DNA of 64,000 nt from DASUPK01 sp963695675 (GTDB lineage Bacteria; Actinomycetota; Thermoleophilia; Solirubrobacterales; 70-9). Positions 23,399-32,500 of the stretch are shown here, in pieces. Location of the stretch: assembly GCA_963695675.1 (NCBI GenBank), contig CAVOGY010000005.1, forward strand, positions 310,001 to 374,000, in the 5' to 3' direction. A program made the position numbers and the translations under genes. Each line of letters opens with the position of its first letter. The stretch's first letter is position 1. A model generated the notes under the pieces. It was not told the DNA's origin, searched no databases, and saw only the letters and a program-made list of their open reading frames with translations.

Positions 23399-25264
23399 GT
23401 GAATCCCCCCGTGACACGGTCACGGAGACGAGGACGGGAGAAGCGGCCGCAGCAGCGGCCTACCCGCCTGCCCCGCGCGCAGCGCGGGCCCCTCAGCGAA
23501 CGCCAGCGTCGGCTGCGCCAGCGGGCGCTCCCTCTGGCGGTCGTCGCCGTGATCGCCTTCATCTTCGGCGTGATCAGCTCCGCGGGAAGCCCCGAGCAGG
23601 ACATGGCGAAGCGGTTCGCCGACGACTGGGCAAACCAGGACTTCAAGGCGATGCACGACGAGCTCTCCGACTCCGCGCAGGCCCAGTACTCCGCCGCCGA
23701 GCTCGCCAGCGCCTACCGGGACGCGCAGGAGGCCGCCACTGCCACCGCGATCGATCCGGGTGATGCGGACGGCCCGAAGAGCGTCAATGGCACGGAGGTG
23801 GTCGACCTCCAGATCGGGGTGCAAACCAGACTCTTCGGCAAGGTCGACGGAACCGTCCGACTGCCCCTCGACGGCGGCAAGGTCGCCTGGGCCCCGCACC
23901 TGACCTTCCCGGGCCTGCAGACTGGGGAGCGCGTGGGGAGGCGCCTGAGCGTGGGCCGGCGTGCGCCGATCCTCGCCAAGCACGACGTGCCCCTCGCCGA
24001 GGGCCCAACCGACGATCGCTCCTCCCCGCTCGGCTCCGACGCGATCGACGTCGCCGGCGTGACGGGAGCACCCGACGCCGATCAGCAAGCGAAGCTTCGG
24101 CGCGCCGGCTACCCAACGAACCAGAGCACGGGCATCAGCGGGCTCGAACTCGCCTTCAACCCGCGCCTCTCCGGAACGCCGAGCGGCCAGCTGCTCGCGG
24201 TGCCGGCGGAAACCCCGCTTCCGGATGTTCCCGCGCGGTCGAAGGGACGGGTACTAGCCACGGCGCAGGGAACACCCGGCCAGCCGGTGCAGACGACGAT
24301 CGACCCGGTCCTGCAGGCGACCACCGTGAACGCGCTCGGCGGCCAATCGGGCGGCGTCGTCGTGCTCAACGCCAAGAACGGCAAAGTGATGGCGCTCGCG
24401 GGATCAGCCTTCTCAGCTCCGCAACCGCCGGGGTCGACCTTCAAGGTGATCACCACGACGGCCGCGCTCGAGGGCCACGACGTGAAGCTCAGCGACACCT
24501 TTCCCGTGCTGACCGAGATCAACCCGGACCTGCAGAGTGGCGCCCGCGTCGTACACAACGCCCACGACGAGTCCTGTGGCGGGACCTTCACCCAGGCATT
24601 CGCGCACTCATGCAACACCGTCTTCGCGCCCCTCGGAGTCAAGGTCGGAGCGAAGCGTCTGGTGGACACCTCCGAGAGGTACGGCTGGAACCAGCCGCCG
24701 AGTCTCTACAACGCCTCAGCGACCGCCGCCGCGGACCCCGGCCGCATGACGATGCCGACCGACTTCAGCGAGGACACCAGCCACACGGAGCTGTCGGTGA
24801 CGGCCTTCGGTCAGGGCAGGGTGCTGGCGACGCCCCTCGGGATGGCCTCCGTCGCCCAGACCGTCGCCAATGACGGTGTCCGCAGCCCGACGCCGATCGT
24901 CAAGGACCCGGCGTTGCAAAGCGACGCGAAGCCGGTCGAGGTCACCTCCAGGGAGAACGCTCGGGTGCTCACCGGGCTGATGCGCGCCGTGGTCACTTCG
25001 GGGACCGGCGTGGCGGCGAACATCCCCGGAGTCGAGGTCGCCGGCAAGACCGGGACCGCCGAGCTCGGCCCCAAGCCGGGTGCGCCACCCGCAGCTCCGG
25101 GCCAGGAGACCGACCAGCTGATCGACGCCTGGTTCATCGCCTTCGCCCCGGCGCGGCACCCGAGGCTGGCGGTCGCCGTGATGCTGATCGACGCCTCGGG
25201 CGATGGCGGGACGACCGCCGCGCCGATCGCGCGCGAGATCCTCACCTCGGCATTGTCGAAGTAA
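23399..25264 (+). CDS. Penicillin-binding protein with MecA-type NTF2-like N-domain
   Basis: 621 aa. Short Arg-rich cytoplasmic tail, one membrane helix (~42-62), an NTF2-like MecA_N domain (~65-180: KRFADDWANQDFKAMHDELS), a linker domain, then a transpeptidase. The transpeptidase has PGSTFKV (SxxK), AHSCNT (SxN) and AGKTGTAEL (KTG). It is a class B D,D-transpeptidase that cross-links peptidoglycan in the periplasm. MecA_N-type PBPs are not necessarily beta-lactam resistant. Leaderless GTG start. Confidence 0.9.
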   Translation: MNPPVTRSRRRGREKRPQQRPTRLPRAQRGPLSERQRRLRQRALPLAVVAVIAFIFGVISSAGSPEQDMAKRFADDWANQDFKAMHDELSDSAQAQYSAAELASAYRDAQEAATATAIDPGDADGPKSVNGTEVVDLQIGVQTRLFGKVDGTVRLPLDGGKVAWAPHLTFPGLQTGERVGRRLSVGRRAPILAKHDVPLAEGPTDDRSSPLGSDAIDVAGVTGAPDADQQAKLRRAGYPTNQSTGISGLELAFNPRLSGTPSGQLLAVPAETPLPDVPARSKGRVLATAQGTPGQPVQTTIDPVLQATTVNALGGQSGGVVVLNAKNGKVMALAGSAFSAPQPPGSTFKVITTTAALEGHDVKLSDTFPVLTEINPDLQSGARVVHNAHDESCGGTFTQAFAHSCNTVFAPLGVKVGAKRLVDTSERYGWNQPPSLYNASATAAADPGRMTMPTDFSEDTSHTELSVTAFGQGRVLATPLGMASVAQTVANDGVRSPTPIVKDPALQSDAKPVEVTSRENARVLTGLMRAVVTSGTGVAANIPGVEVAGKTGTAELGPKPGAPPAAPGQETDQLIDAWFIAFAPARHPRLAVAVMLIDASGDGGTTAAPIAREILTSALSK

Positions 25265-25283
25265 GACGGCTTCGCCATAGATC

Positions 25284-25301
25284 GCGGCCGCAAGCGGCCG
25301 C
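25284..25301. terminator. Bidirectional hairpin between convergent genes
   Basis: GCGGCCGC-aa-GCGGCCGC, self-complementary, in the 36-bp gap between the PBP stop and the stop of the minus-strand membrane gene. No T-tract, so termination strength is uncertain. Confidence 0.5.
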
Positions 25302-25612
25302 TACGGATAGCCGAACGCAACCCCGACGATGGCCATCCCCCCGCCGACGGCGGTGAGCAGGCCGCCCGGCGCCTCGAGCGCCAGGCCGAGGGGTACGCCG
25401 ATCAGCACAAGCGCCGTCCCGCCGGCGAGCAGAGCCCACCAGTTGAGCCCGCGGGTCCCTGGCTCCGGAGCTGCAGGAGCGGTGAGGATCGTCGAGACGA
25501 CCATCAGACCAACACCTACGAGCCCACCTGCCACGCCGAGCAGCTGGATCAGGGCGAGCCCCGCGCCGACACCACCGATGATGAGCAGCGCCTGGAGCTG
25601 GGTCTTCCTCAT
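25301..25612 (-). CDS. Small membrane protein, 103 aa
   Basis: Four predicted membrane segments: ALLIIGGVGAGLALIQLLG, GGLVGVGLMVVSTILTA, WWALLAGGTALVLIGVPLGL and GGLLTAVGGGMAIVGVAF. No family recognised. It follows the lipoprotein gene by 27 bp on the same strand, so probably shares its transcript. Confidence 0.6.
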   Translation of the reverse strand: MRKTQLQALLIIGGVGAGLALIQLLGVAGGLVGVGLMVVSTILTAPAAPEPGTRGLNWWALLAGGTALVLIGVPLGLALEAPGGLLTAVGGGMAIVGVAFGYP

Positions 25613-25639
25613 CCCGCCAAGCGCTTCCGTGGCGCGACG

Positions 25640-26188
25640 CTAGATATCGAGCGTGATTTCGCCGGTCTCGCCCTGGAATTCGATCTCGAGCTTAAGCGGA
25701 CGGTTCTCGCTGACCACCTGGTCGACGAGAAAGACAATGAGCGCCCCCTGCGTCGGCCCATTGGCCGCGGCTGTGCCCGGCGCCGGCACGTCGGCTCCCC
25801 CAGCGAGCTCTGTGCCCAGCGGAGCAGCGAAGTCGGTGTGACTCGGGATCGACTCGTACGCGGCGCCGGTCGTGTCGACGACGCTCATCTGCGCATTGTC
25901 GGGCAGCCTGACGGCCGTATCGCCGGCGTTGTGGATCGTCAGGAAGACACCGAGGTAGGACTTGCCCTCTGGCGGGGGCAGCTGCTGGCCCTGGAGGTAC
26001 TCCTTGTCATCGGGCTGCGCCGGATTCAGGAAGCGGGTCTCCTGCACGTTGATCTTCAGATCCCCGAGCTGGATCGGGACGCCCTCGTCGGCCTGCGTGC
26101 CCAGATCGTTGCCGCAGCCGGCTAGACCCAGCAGGGCGAGGGCGAGCACAAACGCGAAGGCCAGGGCTCCCTTGTGGCCGGGGCGCAT
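25640..26188 (-). CDS. Lipoprotein with DUF4352-like domain
   Basis: 182 aa from MRPGHKGALAFAFVLALALLG, with a lipobox LAGC giving a lipidated Cys at ~24. The mature domain (~40-180) has GDLKINVQETRF, GKSYLGVFLTIHNAGDTAV and GALIVFLVDQ, matching the immunoglobulin-like DUF4352/telomeric repeat-binding-like family of extracellular lipoproteins. The longer ORF start is rejected because it would bury the signal peptide. 13 bp downstream of the SRPBCC gene, so probably one operon. Confidence 0.75.
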   Translation of the reverse strand: MRPGHKGALAFAFVLALALLGLAGCGNDLGTQADEGVPIQLGDLKINVQETRFLNPAQPDDKEYLQGQQLPPPEGKSYLGVFLTIHNAGDTAVRLPDNAQMSVVDTTGAAYESIPSHTDFAAPLGTELAGGADVPAPGTAAANGPTQGALIVFLVDQVVSENRPLKLEIEFQGETGEITLDI

Positions 26189-26201
26189 GAGGGCGCGCAG
26201 T

Positions 26202-26705
26202 CTATCCGGCGCTGGCCGGGACACGATCAGCCCCGGCGACCTCGATCCGGTGGGCTGGCGCACCGGATTCGATCTGCTCACGCATCCGCCGCAGGGCCTT
26301 TCCCCAGCGCCGGCGCCACCACCGCTCTCGGCCGAACTCCCTGATCCGGTCGATCAGCAAAGCCGGAGCGGTCCAAAACGTGAGCGTCACCGTAGTGGTC
26401 GGGCCGGCCTCCAGCTCCCAGACGAGGTGGATCGGCACCCGGTCGAGCCGCCCTCCCCGGCCGTGCTCGACGATCCGATATGGGCGGTCAACCTCGGCGA
26501 TCACGGTCTCCATGTAGCGGACGCCCGCGGGAGCATCGACGCGGAACCGTGCGGCCGCACCCCGTCCCGCTGCGGGGATGCGCTCGAGCCGGTATTCCCG
26601 GGCGAAGTGATCGATCCAGCCGGGACGGGTCGCCAGGTCGGAGATGAAGTCGAAGACCCGCTCCCGCGGGGCGTCGATGGAGGTGGTGATCGCTATGGGC
26701 CCCAC
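26202..26705 (-). CDS. SRPBCC (START-like) domain protein
   Basis: 167 aa. The typical opening ITTSIDAPRERVFDFISDLA followed by beta strands (RFRVDAPAGVRYMETVI, YRIVEHGRGGR, TTTVTLTFWTAP) and the long C-terminal helix WWRRRWGKALRRMREQI form the hydrophobic ligand pocket of the SRPBCC superfamily. Ligand unknown. GTG start with TAGAAT 9 nt upstream. Confidence 0.8.
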   Translation of the reverse strand: MGPIAITTSIDAPRERVFDFISDLATRPGWIDHFAREYRLERIPAAGRGAAARFRVDAPAGVRYMETVIAEVDRPYRIVEHGRGGRLDRVPIHLVWELEAGPTTTVTLTFWTAPALLIDRIREFGRERWWRRRWGKALRRMREQIESGAPAHRIEVAGADRVPASAG

Positions 26706-26714
26706 GGGCCGGCG

Positions 26715-26720
26715 ATTCTA
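26715..26720 (-). promoter_or_regulatory. -10 box TAGAAT for the SRPBCC operon
   Basis: TAGAAT, 9 nt, GTG 26705; near-leaderless. Confidence 0.5.
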
Positions 26721-26842
26721 GTGGTCGTTCGGCGCGGGACGGCTCGCGGACGATCCCTGGAAATCATGGACTTTCCGTACCAAAAGGGCAAGAATCCCTA
26801 GCCATTACGCACTACCCGCAGTAGTATCCCGCGCACCCCCGG

Positions 26843-27412
26843 ATGGCCGTATTAGGACAGAGTCAGGACGACCTCCACCACGCGGGAGAGACCGCTGGCG
26901 GCGTCGGATCCTTCGTCTGTCAAGGGTGTTCCTTCCCGGTCTCGTTCGAGCCCACCGAGTCGATTCCGAACTGCCCCAATTGCGGCGGCACCGACTTCCG
27001 TCGCGCCTCCCTCTTCGAGCAGCCGACGCTGCGGAGTATCGCCGTGGTGCGTCCGGCGGCCAAGCCGGCGGACTGGCTCGACGACTTGCGCGAGTCGATC
27101 GAGGAGCCCGGAAAGTACCTGGCGATGTTCGCGGACGGACGAACCCGGGTCATTGAGCTTTCCACGGGCTGGTCGCGGATCGGCCGCAGCCGCTCGGCGG
27201 ACATTCGGCTCGACGACCCGACCGTGTCACGGCGGCACGCCGTGGTCGTGCAGACGCCCGAGGGTGAGCTGCGCGTCCTCGATGACCGCTCCATGAATGG
27301 CATCTCGGTGAACGGTGAGCCCGTCGACTGGAGCCCCCTCGCCGACGGTGACGAGCTCCAGATCGGGCGCTACACGCTGAGCGTGATCGAGAGCGCGGGC
27401 GCCAGCGCCTAG
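26843..27412 (+). CDS. Zinc-ribbon plus FHA-domain protein
   Basis: 189 aa. N-terminal Zn ribbon FVCQGCSFPV ... PNCPNCGGTDF (four Cys, ~25-50). A linker of ~40 residues leads to an FHA domain (~95-180) with GRSRSADIRLDDPTVSRRHA and DDRSMNGISVNG, the phosphothreonine-binding loops. Likely a cytoplasmic reader of Ser/Thr phosphorylation. A TAGTAT box lies 15 nt before the ATG. It converges with the STAS gene with a 4-bp overlap of stops. Confidence 0.8.
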   Translation: MAVLGQSQDDLHHAGETAGGVGSFVCQGCSFPVSFEPTESIPNCPNCGGTDFRRASLFEQPTLRSIAVVRPAAKPADWLDDLRESIEEPGKYLAMFADGRTRVIELSTGWSRIGRSRSADIRLDDPTVSRRHAVVVQTPEGELRVLDDRSMNGISVNGEPVDWSPLADGDELQIGRYTLSVIESAGASA

Positions 27413-27771
27413 CCGGAGTCGTCGACCGCGCGCAGGGCCTCGTCCAACTGCGCATCGATTGGGACGGACCGCTCCATGGAGACGGCCGCGAGCACCTCGC
27501 CGACGAAGGAGCGAGGCGTGACCACGAGCCGCAGCTCCTGGCGGCGATTGCGCAGGCGGGCCGCCGCGTCGAAGATCAGGCTGATTCCCGAACTGTCGAT
27601 GTAGCTGGTCTCGCTCAGGTCAAGGACGAGGGCGCGCGCCTTGTTGGAGACTGCGGCGAGCAGGCGCTGGCTCAGGTCCGCGACGTTCGAGGCGTCGACC
27701 TCGCCCGCGACCTTCGCCAGCTCGACATCGCCCTGACTCTCGAACGACAGCCTGGCGAGCGTGGACATCAC
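27409..27771 (-). CDS. STAS-domain anti-sigma factor antagonist
   Basis: 120 aa. STAS fold with strand VELAKVAGEVDASNV and the phosphoacceptor motif YIDSSGISL, where the Ser would be phosphorylated by an anti-sigma kinase (RsbV/SpoIIAA type). GTG start overlaps the stop of the upstream PP2C gene; ATG 27768 is an alternative. Together the two genes encode phosphatase, kinase and antagonist of a partner-switch module. Confidence 0.85.
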   Translation of the reverse strand: MMSTLARLSFESQGDVELAKVAGEVDASNVADLSQRLLAAVSNKARALVLDLSETSYIDSSGISLIFDAAARLRNRRQELRLVVTPRSFVGEVLAAVSMERSVPIDAQLDEALRAVDDSG

Positions 27772-29408
27772 GACCCGGCTCTCAGGCGCCGCTGAAGCTT
27801 CACCGTCGTTCCCCGATCCGCCCTCTCGATCGAAACATCATCCATGAACTCGCGCATGATCGGGATTCCTCTGCCGCGGTTTTCCCCACGCGGCTCCCGC
27901 CACGCGCCCCGGTCGCGAATCGCGACCGTCGCCACGCCGTCGACGAGCGCCGCGCGAATCTCGATCTTTGCATCCCCCGGGCCATATGCATGCTCGATCG
28001 CGTTCGCGCAGGCCTCGGAGACGGCGATCGCGAAGGCCGCGCAGTCATCGTCGGAGCCGTCGTTTGCCTCGACCCATCGCCGGATCAGGTGTCGGGTCGT
28101 TGCCAGCTGCTCGGCCTCCGCGGGCATCTCCACCTCCAACAGGTCGTGCAGGCCGACGGTCTGCACGGCGAGCACCGCGATGTCGTCGGCGATCTCGGTT
28201 CCCTCCGTCAGCCGGGAGGTGATCGCCTGGCACATGAGCTCCGGCTCGTCGGGCGCGTGGATCGCGGCATCCACCAGCTTCGCCTCCCCCTCGGAGAGCC
28301 GCCACCCACGGCGCTCGATCAGCCCGTCCGTATAGAGCAGGAGCGTCTCGCCCGCGGAGAGCGCCACCCGCTGCTCGTGGTACGGCGATGCTCCCCCCGT
28401 TCCCAGAGGCGGCCCGCCGGCGTCGGAGAGGAAGGTCGCGCTCCTGTCAGAGCGCAGGAGTAGCGGGTACGGGTGACCGGCCCGCGCGAAGCGGACCACC
28501 CAGGTATTCAGGTTGAGAGTCGCGTAGACAACCGTCGCCATCCGTGTGTGCGTGAGGTGCGAGAACTGCGCGAGCTTGGTGATCACCTCCCCCGGGGCCT
28601 CGGTGTCCAGCGCGTAGGCCCGGATGGCGCTCCGCAGCTGCCCCATGAAGGTGGCGGCCCCCATGCCGTGTCCGGCGACGTCCCCGATCACGAAGCCGAG
28701 CCGCCTGTCGCCGAGCTCGATCACGTCGTACCAGTCGCCGCCCACGGCGGACTCGTGCGCCGCGGGCAGGTAGCGGGCCGCCATCCGCAGGCCGGGCAGC
28801 TGGGGCAGTGTGCGTGGCAGCAGGCTGCGCTGGAGCGTCTGGGCGATCTGTCCTTGGACCATGAGCCGGGATCGCTCGATAGAGAGCGCGACACGGTGGG
28901 CGACCAGCTGGAGGAGCTCGATGTCGCTCTCCCGGAACTCCCGCGGAGTGAGGGAGCCGACGTGCAGGACCCCGATCACCTCGCCCTCGACCAACAGCGG
29001 CACCCCCAGCAGGGATCGCACCCCCTTCTCGCGGAGCAGCGGATTGACCACCTGCCCGGGCGTACGCTCGAGGTCTTCGATCACCACCGGCTCCCTCGTA
29101 AAAGCGACGCGCCCGGCGAAGCCGCGGCCAACCGGGAGGCGGAACCCCCTCTCGACCTCCTCCTCGAGTCCCTTGGCCGCTCGGGCGGCGAGCGTGTGCC
29201 CGTCTTCCTCGACCAGCAGCACGGCCGCGGTATCCGCCTGGAGAATGCCGGTGATCCTGTCCAGCAGCTCGGCGAGCAAGTCGTCGAGGTCGAGGTAGGC
29301 GAGGGCGGACTCGGTGACCCGCTGGACGTCCTCGAGTCGGATGACGGCCTCCTCCGCGGCCGCCGTCTCCGGGGTGGCCTGCTCGTGGTTGCTCGAATTT
29401 GGCGTCAT
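27768..29408 (-). CDS. GAF-PP2C(SpoIIE)-HATPase fused partner-switch regulator
   Basis: 546 aa. Residues ~25-185 are a GAF sensor (TAAVLLVEEDGHTLAARAAK ... GVPLLVEGEVIGVLHVGS). Residues ~195-395 are a SpoIIE/RsbU phosphatase with metal motifs AVGGDWYDVI, GDVAGHGMGAA and a late GTEIADDIAVLA. Residues ~410-545 are an RsbW-like HATPase (AIAVSEACANAIEHAYG, RDRGAWREP, RGRGIPIM). Phosphatase and anti-sigma kinase are therefore in one chain, with the STAS antagonist translated next. It should control a sigma factor encoded elsewhere. Confidence 0.9.
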   Translation of the reverse strand: MTPNSSNHEQATPETAAAEEAVIRLEDVQRVTESALAYLDLDDLLAELLDRITGILQADTAAVLLVEEDGHTLAARAAKGLEEEVERGFRLPVGRGFAGRVAFTREPVVIEDLERTPGQVVNPLLREKGVRSLLGVPLLVEGEVIGVLHVGSLTPREFRESDIELLQLVAHRVALSIERSRLMVQGQIAQTLQRSLLPRTLPQLPGLRMAARYLPAAHESAVGGDWYDVIELGDRRLGFVIGDVAGHGMGAATFMGQLRSAIRAYALDTEAPGEVITKLAQFSHLTHTRMATVVYATLNLNTWVVRFARAGHPYPLLLRSDRSATFLSDAGGPPLGTGGASPYHEQRVALSAGETLLLYTDGLIERRGWRLSEGEAKLVDAAIHAPDEPELMCQAITSRLTEGTEIADDIAVLAVQTVGLHDLLEVEMPAEAEQLATTRHLIRRWVEANDGSDDDCAAFAIAVSEACANAIEHAYGPGDAKIEIRAALVDGVATVAIRDRGAWREPRGENRGRGIPIMREFMDDVSIERADRGTTVKLQRRLRAGS

Positions 29409-29421
29409 GGGGCCCGGACCG

Positions 29422-29427
29422 ATTTTA
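29422..29427 (-). promoter_or_regulatory. -10 box TAAAAT for the PP2C-STAS operon
   Basis: TAAAAT, 13 nt, ATG 29408; predicted leader of about 6 nt. No clear -35. Confidence 0.45.
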
Positions 29428-29548
29428 GGTTCGCAGGTCGCCCAGCCAGGTGGCGGCGATGAACCGGATGCCGGCTCGCCTCAGACCGCGCCGTATCTGC
29501 ACCCGGACGGGTTGCTCCTCGGGCTACGCCTCGTAGCCGTCTCGCATC

Positions 29549-32500
29549 TCACTCAGTCGAGATGCTCGGATCTGCCTGGACCTTCTCCGGGATGATCATC
29601 AGGAAGTTCACCTTGGCGTCCGCGGCGAGTTCGAGCACCCGCTCGGCCTCCTCGGCCTGGTCGGTTGCGCGCAGCTCGTTTGCGTAGTGGCCGAGCAAAT
29701 CCTCGATGTCGAGCTGGCCCTCGGCGTCGAGCTCGGAGAGCGTCACCTTCGCGCCCTCGCCGAGGCGGCGCTGGATCGCGTCGCGGTCGAGGTTGAGCTG
29801 GTCCTTGACCCGTACGTAGACGCGCCCGCCGGTCATTCCCGCGCAGGCCCATGGCCCGATGTCGCCGAGCACGATGGCGCGGCCGGAGGTCATGTACTCG
29901 AAGGCGAAGCCCTTGGCGTTGGCGCGGTCGACGATGCAGCCCTGCGCATCGTCGAGCGGCTGCTCGGGCTCACCGGCGAGCACGATGTCGGCGCCGGAGA
30001 GCCGGATGCAGAAGCGCGAGTCGGCTGATCCCTGGACGAAGAGGCGGCCCCTCTGGGCGCCATAGGCGAACGACTTGCCGACGGAGCCGTTGATTCGCCG
30101 GCCCTCGGCGTTCTTGCCCTTCAGGATCGAAACCGTGCCGCCGAGCATCGTCTTGCCCACCCCGTCCTGGGCGCCACCCTCGACGCGGCAGGTCACGCCC
30201 CATTCGTTGAAGGCGCCGAAACCCTGACCCGCCACCGAGCCGCCGTTGAAGACCAGCTGGGCGAGCTCGTCGTTCTCGGTCCCCTCCGGTGCCCCGTCGT
30301 AGATCCGGGCGCGTGCGATCGCACCTGAGAGCTCGGTGCCGAGGACGCGGTCGTGGGCGTCGGTGCGCCGCGGGAACTCGACGCTCACGCAGGAGCCGTC
30401 GAACACCCTGTCGGCGACCTGGGCCAGCTCCGCGGAGGCCTGCTTGGGCTCCATCCGGAGCGGCTTCGCGCGGACCAGGCCGGCCTCAGCGCGGGCCTCG
30501 ACCAGCGCCTCTTCCTCAACCGGAAGGTCGATCGGCTCGAGGTCGAGGAACTCCTCGAGCGGCGTGATCAGCGGAGCGAGATCGATCCTCTCCTGATGGG
30601 AGATCTGATCGAGCAGGTCGTAGCGGCCGACCAGGTCCTGGGCGCGGTCGTAGCCGAGCGAGCCGACGAGGGCCTTGACTTCCTCGCCCATCGCCTTGAA
30701 GAAGCGGGCGCAGCTCTCCGCCGCGGAGTCGACCGCCTGCGGGGTGAACTTCTTGAGCCCGTGGTCCTGAGCCTGCTCGACGGTTTCGATCTGGGTCGCG
30801 ATCCCGACGTGACAGGTGTCAAGCTGGCAGCCACGGCAGATCGTGCAGCCGAGGGAGACCATGGCGAGCGTCCCGAAGGCGACCCGGTTCGCCCCCATGC
30901 AGTGGAGCTTCACGATGTCGTGGGCGTGGCGGTAGCCGCCGTCGGCCCAGATCTCGACCCGGTTTCGGATTCCGGCCTCCATCAGGGCGCGGTGGACGGC
31001 CCTGGTACCGATGTCCGAGGGCAGACCCACGTGGCGCAGCGCGTGCTGGCGAGCCGCCCCGGTGCCACCCTCGAAGCCGCTCAGGGTGATGATGTCGGCG
31101 CCCGCCTTCGCGATGCCGAGGCCGATCGTCCCGATGTTGGGGACCACCGGGACCTTGACCGACACGCGCAGATCCGGGTTCACCGTCTTGAGCTCGTCGA
31201 TCAGCTCGGCCAGATCCTCGATCGAGTACAGGTCGTGGTTGTTGGACGGCGATATCAGATCGGTGCCGGGGGTGGCGTTCCGGGCCGACGCAACCTTCTC
31301 CGAGACCTTCTTGCCGGGCAAGTGGCCGCCCTCGCCGGGCTTCGCGCCCTGGCCGATCTTGATCTCGGCGACGTATGAGGAGTTGAGCATCTCGGCCGAC
31401 ACCCCGAACCGGCCCGAGGCGACCTGCTGCCCGCGCCACTTGCGGTACTTGCCGTACATGTCCGGGATCTCCCCGCCCTCGCCGTTGATGCAGAGGATGT
31501 TGATCGCCTTGCCCGCCTCGGCATAGGCGCGGAACGCCGGCTCGGACTGTGACCCGAAGCTCATCGAGCTGATCACGATCGGGTAGTCGTGATGACCGAC
31601 GGACACGTCCACCTGCGAGGCGCCGACCGGATCGCGGTCGGGCTCCTTGCGGAGGCCCATGATGTGCCGCATCGAGATCGGACTCTGCGCCTCGAGCTCA
31701 CGGACCTTCTGGGAGAACTCCTCGAAAGTCGCAGTCCCGTTCGCGGCTGCGATGGCGGCTTTGTAGACCTTGGGGTAGAAGCGGACGGTCTTGGCGGGCT
31801 TCGCCTCCTCGTCGCCAGCGAGGATCTTCTGGCGCTCGTCGGTGTCGGCGTCAAGCTGGGCCAAGCCGACACCGCCCCTCTCCGACCCGGCGAACCCCTC
31901 GGTACGGAAGATCTCGGCGAGCTCTGGCTTCACACCGATCGATGAGAACTGGCGGGCATAGCCGCGCACCTCGTGGATCCCGATCGTCGAGATCACCTTC
32001 TCGATCCCTTTGCGCAGCGCCGAACAAAGGTTGCCGACGTCGTTCTCGTAGTCGTCGACGCAGATCACCTCGACCATCACGTACGGGCAGACGCCGTTGG
32101 CGCCGAGTCCGAGGGCGACCATCACGTCGTGGACGTTGCGGATCGCCGCCGAACGCAGAACGAGTGAGCATCGCCGCCGCAGGTTCTCCTTGCCGGCGCC
32201 CACCTGGAACTGCTTGAGCGCCTGGTCGATCGCCGAGGTCGCCAGGTGGGGATCGATGTAGCGCCGGTCGCCGTCGTAGACGGTGCGGTCGGTGAGCACG
32301 ATCAGCTCGGCGCCCTCGCTGACGGCCTTCACCGCCTCCTGGCGAAGGCGCTCGATCGCCCCCTGCATCGTCTCCGACTCGAGCAGCGCAATGTCGATCG
32401 CCTTGGCGCGGTCGCCGAACGCCGCCCAGAGGTCCTCGAGGACGAAGGTTCCCTGCTCGTTGGCGATCCGCCGGTAGGTGGTGTGCGGGAGCGGCGCCAG

